From Anaerolineales bacterium (GTDB lineage: Bacteria; Chloroflexota; Anaerolineae; Anaerolineales; UBA6663): DNA of 22,768 nt. Position numbers and translations under genes: made by a program. The stretch lies in contig JAGOBN010000009.1 in NCBI GenBank assembly GCA_017999235.1, positions 1-22,768 of the forward strand. Direction: 5' to 3'. How positions within the stretch are numbered: position 1 is the first letter of the stretch; each line of letters starts with the position of its first letter. The notes under the pieces are model-generated. The model was not told the origin of the DNA and ran no database searches. It saw only the letters and a program-made list of their open reading frames with translations. Shown in pieces: positions 1 through 6,827 of the stretch.

Positions 1-256
1 GCACCTGGGTCTGGCAGGCCAGGCGCGGCAGACCGTTGATGTACATGCCGCACGAGCCGCAAATGCCCATGCGGCAGGAGGAGCGCCAGGTCAGGGTGGG
101 GTCTTGCTCGGCTTTGAGGGCGTGCAGAGCCTCCAGCACGGTCAGGCCTTCCGGCACCGGCAGCTGGCGCGTCTCCCAGTGCGGGGCCGGGTCCTGTTCG
201 GGGTTGTAGCGCCGCAGGCGGAAAGTGATGATTTTGGAGGCAGTCGAAGTCGTCAT
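1..256 (-). CDS. sdhB: Succinate dehydrogenase/fumarate reductase iron-sulfur subunit, N-terminal part (cut by window edge)
   Basis: This is the first 85 codons of the iron-sulfur subunit that carries electrons from the flavoprotein to the membrane anchor. The visible part is the N-terminal plant-type ferredoxin domain. Its [2Fe-2S] ligands sit in CRMGICGSCG, with Cys61, Cys66 and Cys69, and the fourth is Cys81 in LACQ. The C-terminal domain with the [4Fe-4S] and [3Fe-4S] clusters lies beyond the left edge. The ATG is at 254-256, ten bases after the sdhD stop, with only a weak ribosome binding site. It is the last visible gene of an sdhA-C-D-B set. Whether the complex works as a succinate dehydrogenase or a fumarate reductase cannot be read from this fragment. 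Confidence 0.93.
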   Translation of the reverse strand, partial: MTTSTASKIITFRLRRYNPEQDPAPHWETRQLPVPEGLTVLEALHALKAEQDPTLTWRSSCRMGICGSCGMYINGLPRLACQTQV

Positions 257-266
257 AGCGGCTTGA

Positions 267-623
267 TCACTGAATAAACGTCCAATAGGTCACGTAAGAG
301 CCGTAGGCAAAGAACAGCACGCCGAACACCACCAGCGCGCCGCTCACCAGCCGGCCATACGACCGGGCCAGCGGCAGCTCCAAAATCACGCCGCGCAGGC
401 CATACAAGCCGTGGTACAACGCGGCGGCCAGGAACAGGAGGTACACCACCAACTGGGCGGTTTGCCGGCCGCGTTCCAGCATGACTTCAAAGCTGCGGAC
501 TGCTTCCACGCTTTGCCCGGTGAAGAGCGGGCTGTAGTGCATCAGGGCGAAGTGGGCGCCCAGCAGGACCAGCATCAGGAGCCCGGTCCCCAAAAAAAGC
601 AGCCAGAGGCGTGTCTCGCGCAT
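267..623 (-). CDS. sdhD: Succinate dehydrogenase/fumarate reductase membrane anchor, SdhD-type
   Basis: A 118-residue integral membrane protein with three predicted transmembrane segments at about residues 5-30, 57-82 and 92-114. Segment 2 carries LYHGLYGLRG, with His71 in the HxxxGxR context used for heme b and quinone sites in this family. His24 and His29 lie at the end of segment 1. It would pair with the SdhC-type protein upstream to anchor SdhAB and exchange electrons with quinone. The ATG at 621-623 has AGGAG seven bases upstream. The gene begins nine bases after the sdhC stop. The C/D assignment rests on gene order and size, because small anchors diverge quickly. Confidence 0.83.
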   Translation of the reverse strand: MRETRLWLLFLGTGLLMLVLLGAHFALMHYSPLFTGQSVEAVRSFEVMLERGRQTAQLVVYLLFLAAALYHGLYGLRGVILELPLARSYGRLVSGALVVFGVLFFAYGSYVTYWTFIQ

Positions 624-632
624 GGGCGTCTC

Positions 633-1082
633 CTAGTGCAGGAAGAAGCTGTAGCCGCCCAGGGCGATGGTCAGCGCGGCCAGGCCCATGAGCAGATACG
701 TCAGCGGCCGGTGGCGCTTGACCGACGACGGATACGGATAGACCGGCTGAGCCGGTTTGCCCAGCAGATAGCCCAGTTCGGTGATGATCAGACGGACGCC
801 GTTCAGGCCGTGATAAACAAAAGCCGCAAACAGCCCGTATTCCATGAACTTGAAGAACGGGGTGGTGAAGAGCGCCATCAGACCGGCCCAGTGCTCGGGG
901 CCGCTCAGCCGTTGGCCGGTCTCGATGATGTGCAGCAGCAAGTACAAGATCAGGCCCAGGCCGGAGAGCCGATGCAGGAGATACAGGTAGCGCTCAAACG
1001 AATACCGGCCGGCATAGAGCCAGCCTTTTACGCCCAGCTGGTTCGGGCGCGGGGTGTGGGATTTGGACGGGGACGCGGACAT
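633..1082 (-). CDS. sdhC: Succinate dehydrogenase cytochrome b-type anchor, SdhC-type
   Basis: A 149-residue membrane protein. A soluble N-terminus of about 30 residues leads into three transmembrane segments at about 36-55, 80-105 and 126-147. The family signature HRLSGLGL (from His37) resembles the quinone-site HR-SG motif of SdhC. His51 lies later in the same helix, and FVYHGLNGVR places His91 at the usual heme b ligand position. The ATG at 1080-1082 is preceded by AGGA about nine bases upstream. The gene sits between sdhA and sdhD, with a gap of 18 bases from sdhA. It shares a YHGLxGxR motif with its downstream partner, so both anchors may contribute heme ligands. Confidence 0.87.
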   Translation of the reverse strand: MSASPSKSHTPRPNQLGVKGWLYAGRYSFERYLYLLHRLSGLGLILYLLLHIIETGQRLSGPEHWAGLMALFTTPFFKFMEYGLFAAFVYHGLNGVRLIITELGYLLGKPAQPVYPYPSSVKRHRPLTYLLMGLAALTIALGGYSFFLH

Positions 1083-1100
1083 GGCGGTTTATCCTGTGAC

Positions 1101-2816
1101 TCAGTACTTGCGTTCCACCGGCTGCCACATGGTGATGGTCACCGGAATGTACTCCAGCCGGGGGCCGGCCTCCGCCGGGGTGGCCAGCGTGTGCTTGAGC
1201 CAGTTGGCGTCGTCGCGGGTGGTGAAATCCCGGCGGGCGTGGCCGCCGCGCGATTCCTGGCGGGCCAGCGCGCCGGCCGTGGCCACCTCGGCCGCGTCCA
1301 GCATGAAGCCGGTTTCCAAGGCTTGCAGCAGGTCGGTGTTGTAGACCCAGCCCTTGTCCCGGACCTGGATGTGCGCGTAGCGCTGCTTGAGCTCGCGGAT
1401 TTTGGTGAGGCCGGCCGCGATGGCGGCGCCGGTGCGGTAGACGCCCATGCTCTGGTCCATGGTCTTGCGGAGCTCGGCGCGGACCTGGTAGTGGCTTTCC
1501 GTCCCGGTCTTGGCCAGCAGGGTCTGCAAGCGCCGCTCCTCGGCTTGGGCGGCCTGAGTGGGCGCGGCGCCCACGGCGGTGCTGGCGCAGTACTTGGCCG
1601 CATCTTCGCCGGTGACCCGCCCCCACAGCAGACACTCGGCCGTGGAGTTGGTGCCCAGGCGGTTGGCGCCGTGCAGGGACACGCAGGCGGCTTCGCCGGC
1701 CGCCCAGATATTCTCCACTGGGGTGCGCCCGCGCAGATCGGTGTGGACGCCGCCCATCGAGTAATGGGCCACCGGCCGGATCGGGATGGGCTTGAGGATC
1801 GGGTCCAGGCCGATGTGCTTGATGCACACCTCGCGGATCAGGGGCAGGCGCTCATTGATCTTGTCCGCGCCCAAATGGGTCAGGTCCAGGTTGACGAAGT
1901 CCAGGCCTTCCGGCCCGGCATAACCGCGCCCTTCCAGGATCTCGGTCATTTCGGCCCGGGCGATGATATCGCGCGGGGCCAGCTCCATCATCTTGGCCGC
2001 GTACTTATCCATGAAACGCGCGCCGGTGTTATTGGTCAGCGTGCCGCCCTCGCCGCGGCAGGCCTCGGTCATCAAGATGCCGCTCGGCACCAGGCCGGTG
2101 GGATGGAACTGGACGAACTCCATGTCCTTGAGCGGCAGGCCGGCGCGGTAGGCCATGGCCAGACCGTCGCCGGTGACGGTTTCCGAGTAAGTGGTAAAGC
2201 CAAAAATCTGGCCGGCGCCGCCGGTGGCGATGATCAGGGCTTTGCCGCGCAGGAGCTGCAGGCCGCCGTGCACCAGGTCGAGCACGGTCAGGCCCGCGAA
2301 GCGGCCGTTCTCCACCAGGATGGAGGTGGCGAAGACTTCGTCGTAGCGGTGGACGCTCTGTTTGGTGTGCTTGAGGAGATTATCGTAGAGCGTCTGCATC
2401 TCCTGGAAGCCGGTCTTGTCGGCGGCGAAGACGGCGCGCGGGAAGCTGTGCCCGCCAAAGGGCCGCTGGGCAATTTTGCCATCCGCGCGGCGCGACCAGG
2501 GCAGGCCCCAATGGTCGAGCTGCAGGATTTCGCGGGGCATTTCCTGGACAAAGAACTCCACCGCGTCCTGGTCCGCCAGGAAGTCCGAGCCTTTGACGGT
2601 GTCCCAGGCGTGCAGTTCCAGGCTGTCGCCCTCCTCCGGGCGCAGGACGGCGGCCGTGCCGCCTTCCGCGGCCACCGAGTGGGCGCGCATCAATTGGAGC
2701 TTGGAAACCAGGGCGATATTGAGCTGGCCGCCGCTGGTCTTGGCGGCTTCCAGCGCGGCCCGCAGGCCGGCCAGGCCGGAGCCGAGGATGATCAGATCGT
2801 GGGTGACACTTTCCAT
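1101..2816 (-). CDS. sdhA: Succinate dehydrogenase/fumarate reductase flavoprotein subunit
   Basis: The catalytic subunit interconverts succinate and fumarate using covalent FAD. The N-terminal Rossmann motif ILGSGLAGL is followed by RAHSVAAEGG, whose His46 is the expected FAD attachment site. Substrate residues appear in QFHPTGLVPSG (His238), TEACRGEGG (Arg254) and LAPRDI (Arg282). The C-terminal FAD motif is NIWAAGEA followed by HGANRLGTNS. I chose the ATG at 2816, giving 571 residues, because GAGAG lies seven bases upstream. A GTG at 2834 would add six residues but has no ribosome binding site. The length matches soluble SdhA/FrdA proteins. It heads the sdh set and follows the two fumarase genes. 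Confidence 0.95.
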   Translation of the reverse strand: MESVTHDLIILGSGLAGLRAALEAAKTSGGQLNIALVSKLQLMRAHSVAAEGGTAAVLRPEEGDSLELHAWDTVKGSDFLADQDAVEFFVQEMPREILQLDHWGLPWSRRADGKIAQRPFGGHSFPRAVFAADKTGFQEMQTLYDNLLKHTKQSVHRYDEVFATSILVENGRFAGLTVLDLVHGGLQLLRGKALIIATGGAGQIFGFTTYSETVTGDGLAMAYRAGLPLKDMEFVQFHPTGLVPSGILMTEACRGEGGTLTNNTGARFMDKYAAKMMELAPRDIIARAEMTEILEGRGYAGPEGLDFVNLDLTHLGADKINERLPLIREVCIKHIGLDPILKPIPIRPVAHYSMGGVHTDLRGRTPVENIWAAGEAACVSLHGANRLGTNSTAECLLWGRVTGEDAAKYCASTAVGAAPTQAAQAEERRLQTLLAKTGTESHYQVRAELRKTMDQSMGVYRTGAAIAAGLTKIRELKQRYAHIQVRDKGWVYNTDLLQALETGFMLDAAEVATAGALARQESRGGHARRDFTTRDDANWLKHTLATPAEAGPRLEYIPVTITMWQPVERKY

Positions 2817-2833
2817 CGGAAGGCTCTCAGCCA

Positions 2834-2887
2834 CGAATTACACGCAGAGGCCCGAATTCCATGACCGGGCCGCGTTGCGTGCCATTC
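2834..2887. repeat. Imperfect inverted repeat between the fumarase and sdhA genes
   Basis: An arm beginning CGAATTACACGC at 2834 faces a partly complementary arm ending GCGTGCCATTCG at 2887. The inner parts GGCCCG (from 2849) and CGGGCC (from 2865) also pair. The arms carry mismatches and a two-base offset. It occupies most of the gap between the fumarase beta stop and sdhA and could form an RNA hairpin. No T-run follows on the minus strand, so a classical intrinsic terminator is unlikely. Confidence 0.38.
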
Positions 2888-2899
2888 GCGGTAATTTCA

Positions 2900-3514
2900 T
2901 CAGGCTAATAAGGCGGCCAGTTTGGCCTTGGCCTGCTGCTCGACGACGGCGTGCAGGCTGTGGCCGTGGCTGTCCATGGTCACCACGGCCGGGAAGTCCT
3001 TGACGCGGATCTTCCAGAAGGCCTCCGGCGCGCCGAACTCATCTTTCTTGTAGACGGCGACGACTTCCTCAACGGACTCGGCGATGAGCGAGCCGGCGCC
3101 GCCGATGGCGTGCAGATATACGGCCGCGTGGTCCTGGCAAGCCTTGAGCGTGCGCGGCCCCATGCCGCCCTTGCCAATGATCAGCTTGGCGTCAAAGTGG
3201 GCGATGACGTAGTCCTCGTAGACCTCTTCGCGGGCGCTGGTGGTGGGGCCGGCCGAGACGAACTTCCAGCGGCCGTCCACCTGCCGCACGACCGGGCCGC
3301 AATGGTAGATGGCGCCGCCCTTCAGGTCAGCCTTGAGGATTTCGTATAGTTCCAGTTCGCCGGCCGGCGGCGGCGTGCCTTGGCAGAAGTTCTCCACCAT
3401 ATACTTGTGCGCGGCGTCGCGGGCCGTGTACATCACGCCGGAGACCAAAACGGTGTCGCCGACTTTGAGGGCGCGGATGTCGGTCTCGGTGACGGGGATG
3501 GTGAGCTTGATCAT
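2900..3514 (-). CDS. fumB: Class I fumarate hydratase, beta (C-terminal) subunit
   Basis: A 204-residue protein matching the beta domain of two-subunit iron-sulfur hydro-lyases, which hydrate fumarate to malate reversibly. Family blocks include GVMYTARDAAHK, YHCGPVV, SAGPTTSAR, IGKGGMG and the late MDSHGHSLH. It forms the active enzyme with the alpha subunit encoded nine bases upstream; the cluster-binding cysteines are in alpha. The ATG at 3512-3514 has AGGA about seven bases upstream. L-tartrate dehydratase beta subunits are homologous, but the sdh genes next door favour fumarase. The symbol is used for the two-subunit beta gene, not for E. coli FumB. Confidence 0.88.
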   Translation of the reverse strand: MIKLTIPVTETDIRALKVGDTVLVSGVMYTARDAAHKYMVENFCQGTPPPAGELELYEILKADLKGGAIYHCGPVVRQVDGRWKFVSAGPTTSAREEVYEDYVIAHFDAKLIIGKGGMGPRTLKACQDHAAVYLHAIGGAGSLIAESVEEVVAVYKKDEFGAPEAFWKIRVKDFPAVVTMDSHGHSLHAVVEQQAKAKLAALLA

Positions 3515-3523
3515 GGGAGCGTC

Positions 3524-4399
3524 CTATTTGATCTCGGCCACGCCGGCGCGCCAGGTGAGCGTGCGGCGGCGGTGCGCCCAGCACATGTAGGCCACGGTGA
3601 CGAAGAAGCTGGCCGGATGCCGGTGCGGGATGCCGATCTGGGTGGCGAGCACCGTGGTCTCGCCGCCAAAGCCCATCGGGCCGATGCCGAGCTGGTTGGC
3701 CTGGTCGGTAATGCGCCCCTCCAGCGCGGCCACGTCCGCCTGCGGGGAGACCTCATTCAGCTTGCGGAACAACTGTTCCTTGGCCACGAAATAGGAGACG
3801 CCGCGGTCACCGCCGACCGAGATGCCCAGGAAGCCCGGCGCGCAGCCCTTGCCCTGCGCCTTGTAGACCGCGTCCAGGGCGACGCGGCGCACGCCTTCCA
3901 GGTCCCGGCCGGCCTTGAGCTCGGCGTTGGGCAGGGAGTACTGCGTGCTGACGTTCTCGCAGCCGCCGCCCTTGAGCATCAGGTCCACTTCTAGATAGTC
4001 GTTCTCCCACTCCTCAAAGTGCAGGACCGGGGTGCCGGCGCCGACGTTGTCGCCGGTGTTCTTGCCCGTGACCGGGTTGACGGCGTTGGGGCGCAGATAC
4101 GCCTGCTTCGTCGCGTCTTTCAGCGCCGCCTCAAACTGGGCCTTGAGCTTGAGCGTGGACCAGCCCAGCGGATAGTGGAAGTAGACGATGGGCGTGCCGG
4201 TGTCTTGGCAGATGGGCGTGGAGTTCCGGCGCGCAATGTCCACGTTTTCCAGGATGGTGTCCAGGGCGCTGCGCGCGGCCGAGCCGGCCGCTTCTTTTTC
4301 GCGGGACTGGCGCAAAGCCTGCTCGACATCCTCAGGGAGATCGGTGGCGGCGCGCCGGATGAGTTCGAGAAAGGCCGCGGTGAGATCGGGTGTGGTCAT
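3524..4399 (-). CDS. fumA: Class I fumarate hydratase, alpha (N-terminal, Fe-S) subunit
   Basis: A 291-residue catalytic subunit of a two-subunit, [4Fe-4S]-dependent fumarase. The three cluster cysteines are visible: Cys64 in TPICQDTGTP, Cys147 in GGGCENVS and Cys186 in GKGCAPGF. The ISVGGDRG block is also typical of the family. The fourth iron of such a cluster is open and binds substrate, so the enzyme should be oxygen sensitive, in keeping with the neighbouring CODH/ACS genes. The ATG at 4399 has AGGAA six bases upstream. The gene starts 33 bases after acsE stops and is followed directly by the beta subunit. Tartrate dehydratase alpha is the main alternative. Confidence 0.9.
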   Translation of the reverse strand: MTTPDLTAAFLELIRRAATDLPEDVEQALRQSREKEAAGSAARSALDTILENVDIARRNSTPICQDTGTPIVYFHYPLGWSTLKLKAQFEAALKDATKQAYLRPNAVNPVTGKNTGDNVGAGTPVLHFEEWENDYLEVDLMLKGGGCENVSTQYSLPNAELKAGRDLEGVRRVALDAVYKAQGKGCAPGFLGISVGGDRGVSYFVAKEQLFRKLNEVSPQADVAALEGRITDQANQLGIGPMGFGGETTVLATQIGIPHRHPASFFVTVAYMCWAHRRRTLTWRAGVAEIK

Positions 4400-4432
4400 A
4401 CGAGTTCCTGTCTGAGTAAAACGAGCGCCGGC

Positions 4433-5362
4433 TTACAGCCGCAGATACGAGTCGGTGTAGATGACCTTGTTAAGCAGGACCTGGACGGTCTTCCAGACCT
4501 CGGCTTGGACCGGGTCGGCCAGGTCCACGTCAGTGGGCTCCAACTCATTGCCGGCGGCCACCGCGTCATGCAGCTTCAGATACAGCCCGCCCAGCGCGGT
4601 GGAGGCGTCGCGCTGTTCGATGATCCGGATGGCCGTCATCAAGTCCTCGTCCAGCGGGTCGATAATGGCGGCATCCACGCCCACGGCCATCAGCATGACC
4701 ATGTAGACGCGGTTGAGCAGCGGGCGCATGTGGGCGGGCACGGCGTTGGAGACATTGGAGAGCCCGACATTCACCATCGGCGCCGGGTCCATGACCATCT
4801 TAAGCATCCGCACCGCCTCGATGCATTGCGGCACATATTCCTGGCAGCCGGAGACCGTCAGCACCAGCGGGTCGATCATCAGGTCCTGGATCGGGAGCCC
4901 CACTTCCTGCGCGCGCGGGATCAGCTTTTCCAGCGCGATGGTGACGCGCGCATCGGCCGAGACCGGGATGCCGTCTTTGGCCATCGTCAGCGCGACCAGC
5001 TTGGCCCCGTACTGGGCGGCCAGGGGCGGCACCACCGCCAAGCGCTCCTCCTCCGCCGAGGTGGAGTTGATGATGCCGCGCGTGCCGGCCGGCAGCTTCT
5101 TCAAGCCGGCCTCGATGGCGGCCAGGTTGGTGGTGTCGAAGGAAATGGTCATCCCCGGCACGGCCTCCAGCACCACATCCACGAGCCAGCTCATCACTTC
5201 CGGGCCGGCCTTTTTCTGCGGGCCGATGTTGAGGTCCAGCGCGCCGGCGCCGGCTTCTTTTTGCTTGCGCGCCAGCTCGACAAAATAGGCGCCATCACGC
5301 GCCGCGAGGGCTTCTTTGACTTTGGGGGAGATGATGTGGATCTTCTCGCCGATCAGCAGCAT
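4433..5362 (-). CDS. acsE: 5-methyltetrahydrofolate:corrinoid/iron-sulfur protein methyltransferase
   Basis: AcsE transfers the methyl group of methyltetrahydrofolate to the cobalt of the AcsCD corrinoid protein. The pterin-binding TIM barrel shows LDLNIGP (42-48), INSTSAE (98-104), MIDPLVLTVS (162-171) and VGLSNVS (199-205). Asn203 in the last block corresponds to the conserved pterin-site Asn. I chose the ATG at 5362 because GGAGG lies six bases upstream; this gives 309 residues. The reading frame runs 51 codons further upstream through non-coding-looking sequence, which I rejected. The protein exceeds the roughly 262 residues of the Moorella enzyme, with about 40 extra residues at the C-terminus. 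It is separated from the other acs genes by a strong inverted repeat. Confidence 0.93.
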   Translation of the reverse strand: MLLIGEKIHIISPKVKEALAARDGAYFVELARKQKEAGAGALDLNIGPQKKAGPEVMSWLVDVVLEAVPGMTISFDTTNLAAIEAGLKKLPAGTRGIINSTSAEEERLAVVPPLAAQYGAKLVALTMAKDGIPVSADARVTIALEKLIPRAQEVGLPIQDLMIDPLVLTVSGCQEYVPQCIEAVRMLKMVMDPAPMVNVGLSNVSNAVPAHMRPLLNRVYMVMLMAVGVDAAIIDPLDEDLMTAIRIIEQRDASTALGGLYLKLHDAVAAGNELEPTDVDLADPVQAEVWKTVQVLLNKVIYTDSYLRL

Positions 5363-5576
5363 GTCAGGCCTCCGGAATGCAAGAATGGGGAACCCGGGTA
5401 AGGGATGGGGTGACGTTGGATGCGGTGGAGCACGGTGCTGGCACAGTCTTAAGGTGTCACTGCCGGCGAGCTTGCCATAGTGCCAAATCGCCCCTTTGCG
5501 GGGTACAAACATCACTCCAGCGCCAGAGCCGCTGGAGTGATGTTTGTGACGAAAAGAACAAGCCTGGCGGGGAGTT
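5363..5576. other. 214-bp intergenic region upstream of acsE
   Basis: This gap holds a perfect inverted repeat on the CBS-gene side and the strong acsE ribosome binding site (GGAGG) on the other. A small CCCC/GGGG hairpin lies at about 5491-5503. On the minus strand a TTGGCA hexamer occurs about 120 bases before acsE, but no well-placed -10 box follows it. The size of the gap and the hairpin make a separate acsE-fum-sdh promoter plausible, but I cannot point to one. Confidence 0.5.
5505..5547. repeat. Perfect 17-bp inverted repeat with 9-base loop, between CBS gene and acsE
   Basis: The arm ACAAACATCACTCCAGC at 5505-5521 is exactly complementary to 5531-5547, with loop GCCAGAGCC. It begins about 30 bases after the CBS-protein stop on the minus strand. 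Neither side has a clean T-run, so it is not a textbook intrinsic terminator. It could be an imperfect terminator, an mRNA 3'-end stabiliser or a dyad protein-binding site. Its arms are markedly less GC-rich than the genes around it. Confidence 0.8.
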
Positions 5577-6026
5577 TTAAGAATCGTACAGGTCGGCGCG
5601 GCGCCGGCCTTCTAAGCGCTCGATGGTCTCGCGCTGATTCTCAAAGAGGGCGCGCACAACATCCCGCATGGAGATCATCCCGACCACGCTCTGTGCGTCA
5701 TCAAGCACCGGCAGATGCCGGATCTTGTGCCGCGTCATCAAGGCCATGCAGCGTTCCACCGAATGGTCAGGATGGACATAAACGACCTCGCGCGTCATCA
5801 ACTCGCGGACCAGGGTGTTCTTGGAGGCTTTGCCTTTTAAGATGCCCTTGCGGGCGTAATCGCGCTCCGACAGGATGCCGATGATCTGCGTGCCTTGGGT
5901 GGTGACCGGCAGCGCGCCCACATCTTTGTCGGCCATGAGCTGCAGAGCGTCAAAGACGCTGGTCTCGGGGCGGGTGGTCCAGAGTTCCTGGGATTTGGCT
6001 TGCAGGAGCTGTTTGACAGTCGTCAT
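5577..6026 (-). CDS. Tandem CBS-domain protein
   Basis: A 149-residue soluble protein made almost entirely of one CBS pair (Bateman module). CBS1 spans about residues 8-64 and ends with GILSERDYA; CBS2 spans about 72-130 with HLPVLDD and GMISMRDVV. These G-(I/M)-(L/I)-S-x-R-D strings resemble the ribose/phosphate contacts of adenylate-binding CBS modules. A charged tail of about 20 residues follows. No enzyme domain is attached, so it probably acts in trans as a nucleotide or AdoMet sensor, but no partner is identifiable. The ATG at 6026 has GAGG six bases upstream. It follows cooC by 27 bases and is the last gene before the inverted repeat. Confidence 0.88.
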   Translation of the reverse strand: MTTVKQLLQAKSQELWTTRPETSVFDALQLMADKDVGALPVTTQGTQIIGILSERDYARKGILKGKASKNTLVRELMTREVVYVHPDHSVERCMALMTRHKIRHLPVLDDAQSVVGMISMRDVVRALFENQRETIERLEGRRRADLYDS

Positions 6027-6053
6027 GGGAGCCTCGCTGAAAGGGCGTGGGGT

Positions 6054-6827
6054 TTACACCGGCGCCGGCCACTGGAAGACGCGCTCGGCCAGCGCGTCGA
6101 GGGCGCGGGCCGCCGGCGAGCCGGGCTCCAATTCCACCAGCGGCCGGCCATCCGCATCCAACTCCCCCACGCGCGGATCGGCCGGGATGGTGGCCGCCAG
6201 CGGGATGCCCAGCCGCTCCACGGCCTGGTGCAGCACGGGCGTGAGCGGGCCGAGGGCGCGGTTGACCACCAGCAGGGATTGCCGGATGTTGACGTCCAAT
6301 TCCGCCGTCATTTTGACGATGCCTTCGGCGGCCGTGATGCCGCGCACGGTGGGATCGGTGACGATCAGCAGCACGTCCACGTCCCGGGTGGTGCGCCGGC
6401 TGAGGTGCTCCATGCCGGCCTCGTTATCCACCACCACGTAGCGGTAGCGGTGGCCGAGGCCGTCCACGATATCGCGCAGCATGTGGTTGAAGGCGCAGTA
6501 ACAGCCCGGCCCTTCCGGCCGGCCCATCACCAGCAGGTCCACGGCCTCGCCTTCCTCCACCGCCAGGCGCACCTGGGCGTTGAGGTAATCCCGCCGCGCC
6601 ACGCCGGTGCCGATCTCGCCGGCCTGCACGCCGGCCAGCATGCCCTCGCGGATATCGCCCACGGTGCTGGGCATGGCCAGGCCGAGGGCCAGGTTCAGGT
6701 TGGCGGCCGGGTCGGCGTCGATGGCCAGCACCGGGCCGAGCCGGCGCCGGGTGAGGGCGCGGATGAGCAGCGCGGCAACCGTGGTTTTGCCGGTGCCGCC
6801 TTTGCCGGCGAGCGCGATGGTGGTCAT
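6054..6827 (-). CDS. cooC: CooC-type nickel-insertion ATPase for CO dehydrogenase
   Basis: A 257-residue MinD/Mrp-family P-loop ATPase. The deviant Walker A motif is GKGGTGKTT (residues 8-16) and AIDADPAANL follows at about 35-44. The diagnostic CooC feature is PGCYCAFN with Cys109 and Cys111, the CxC that binds Ni or Zn across the CooC dimer. The family couples ATP hydrolysis to Ni loading of the CODH C-cluster, and related AcsF proteins act on ACS. The start overlaps the RACo stop by four bases (ATGA), implying translational coupling. An AcsF-type role serving the A-cluster of AcsB is possible, since this is the only such ATPase in the window. Confidence 0.93.
   Translation of the reverse strand: MTTIALAGKGGTGKTTVAALLIRALTRRRLGPVLAIDADPAANLNLALGLAMPSTVGDIREGMLAGVQAGEIGTGVARRDYLNAQVRLAVEEGEAVDLLVMGRPEGPGCYCAFNHMLRDIVDGLGHRYRYVVVDNEAGMEHLSRRTTRDVDVLLIVTDPTVRGITAAEGIVKMTAELDVNIRQSLLVVNRALGPLTPVLHQAVERLGIPLAATIPADPRVGELDADGRPLVELEPGSPAARALDALAERVFQWPAPV

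Noticed and set aside
411..2864. Plus-strand open frame of 817 codons antisense to sdhA/C/D
   Set aside because: It is a composition shadow of the sdh genes, Gln/Ala/Gly-rich without domain features, while the minus strand encodes clear SdhA, SdhC and SdhD proteins.
5363..5515. 51-codon N-terminal extension of AcsE
   Set aside because: The extension is Pro/His-rich, would start inside the inverted repeat, and is not typical of AcsE. A GGAGG six bases ahead of the ATG at 5362 fixes the start.
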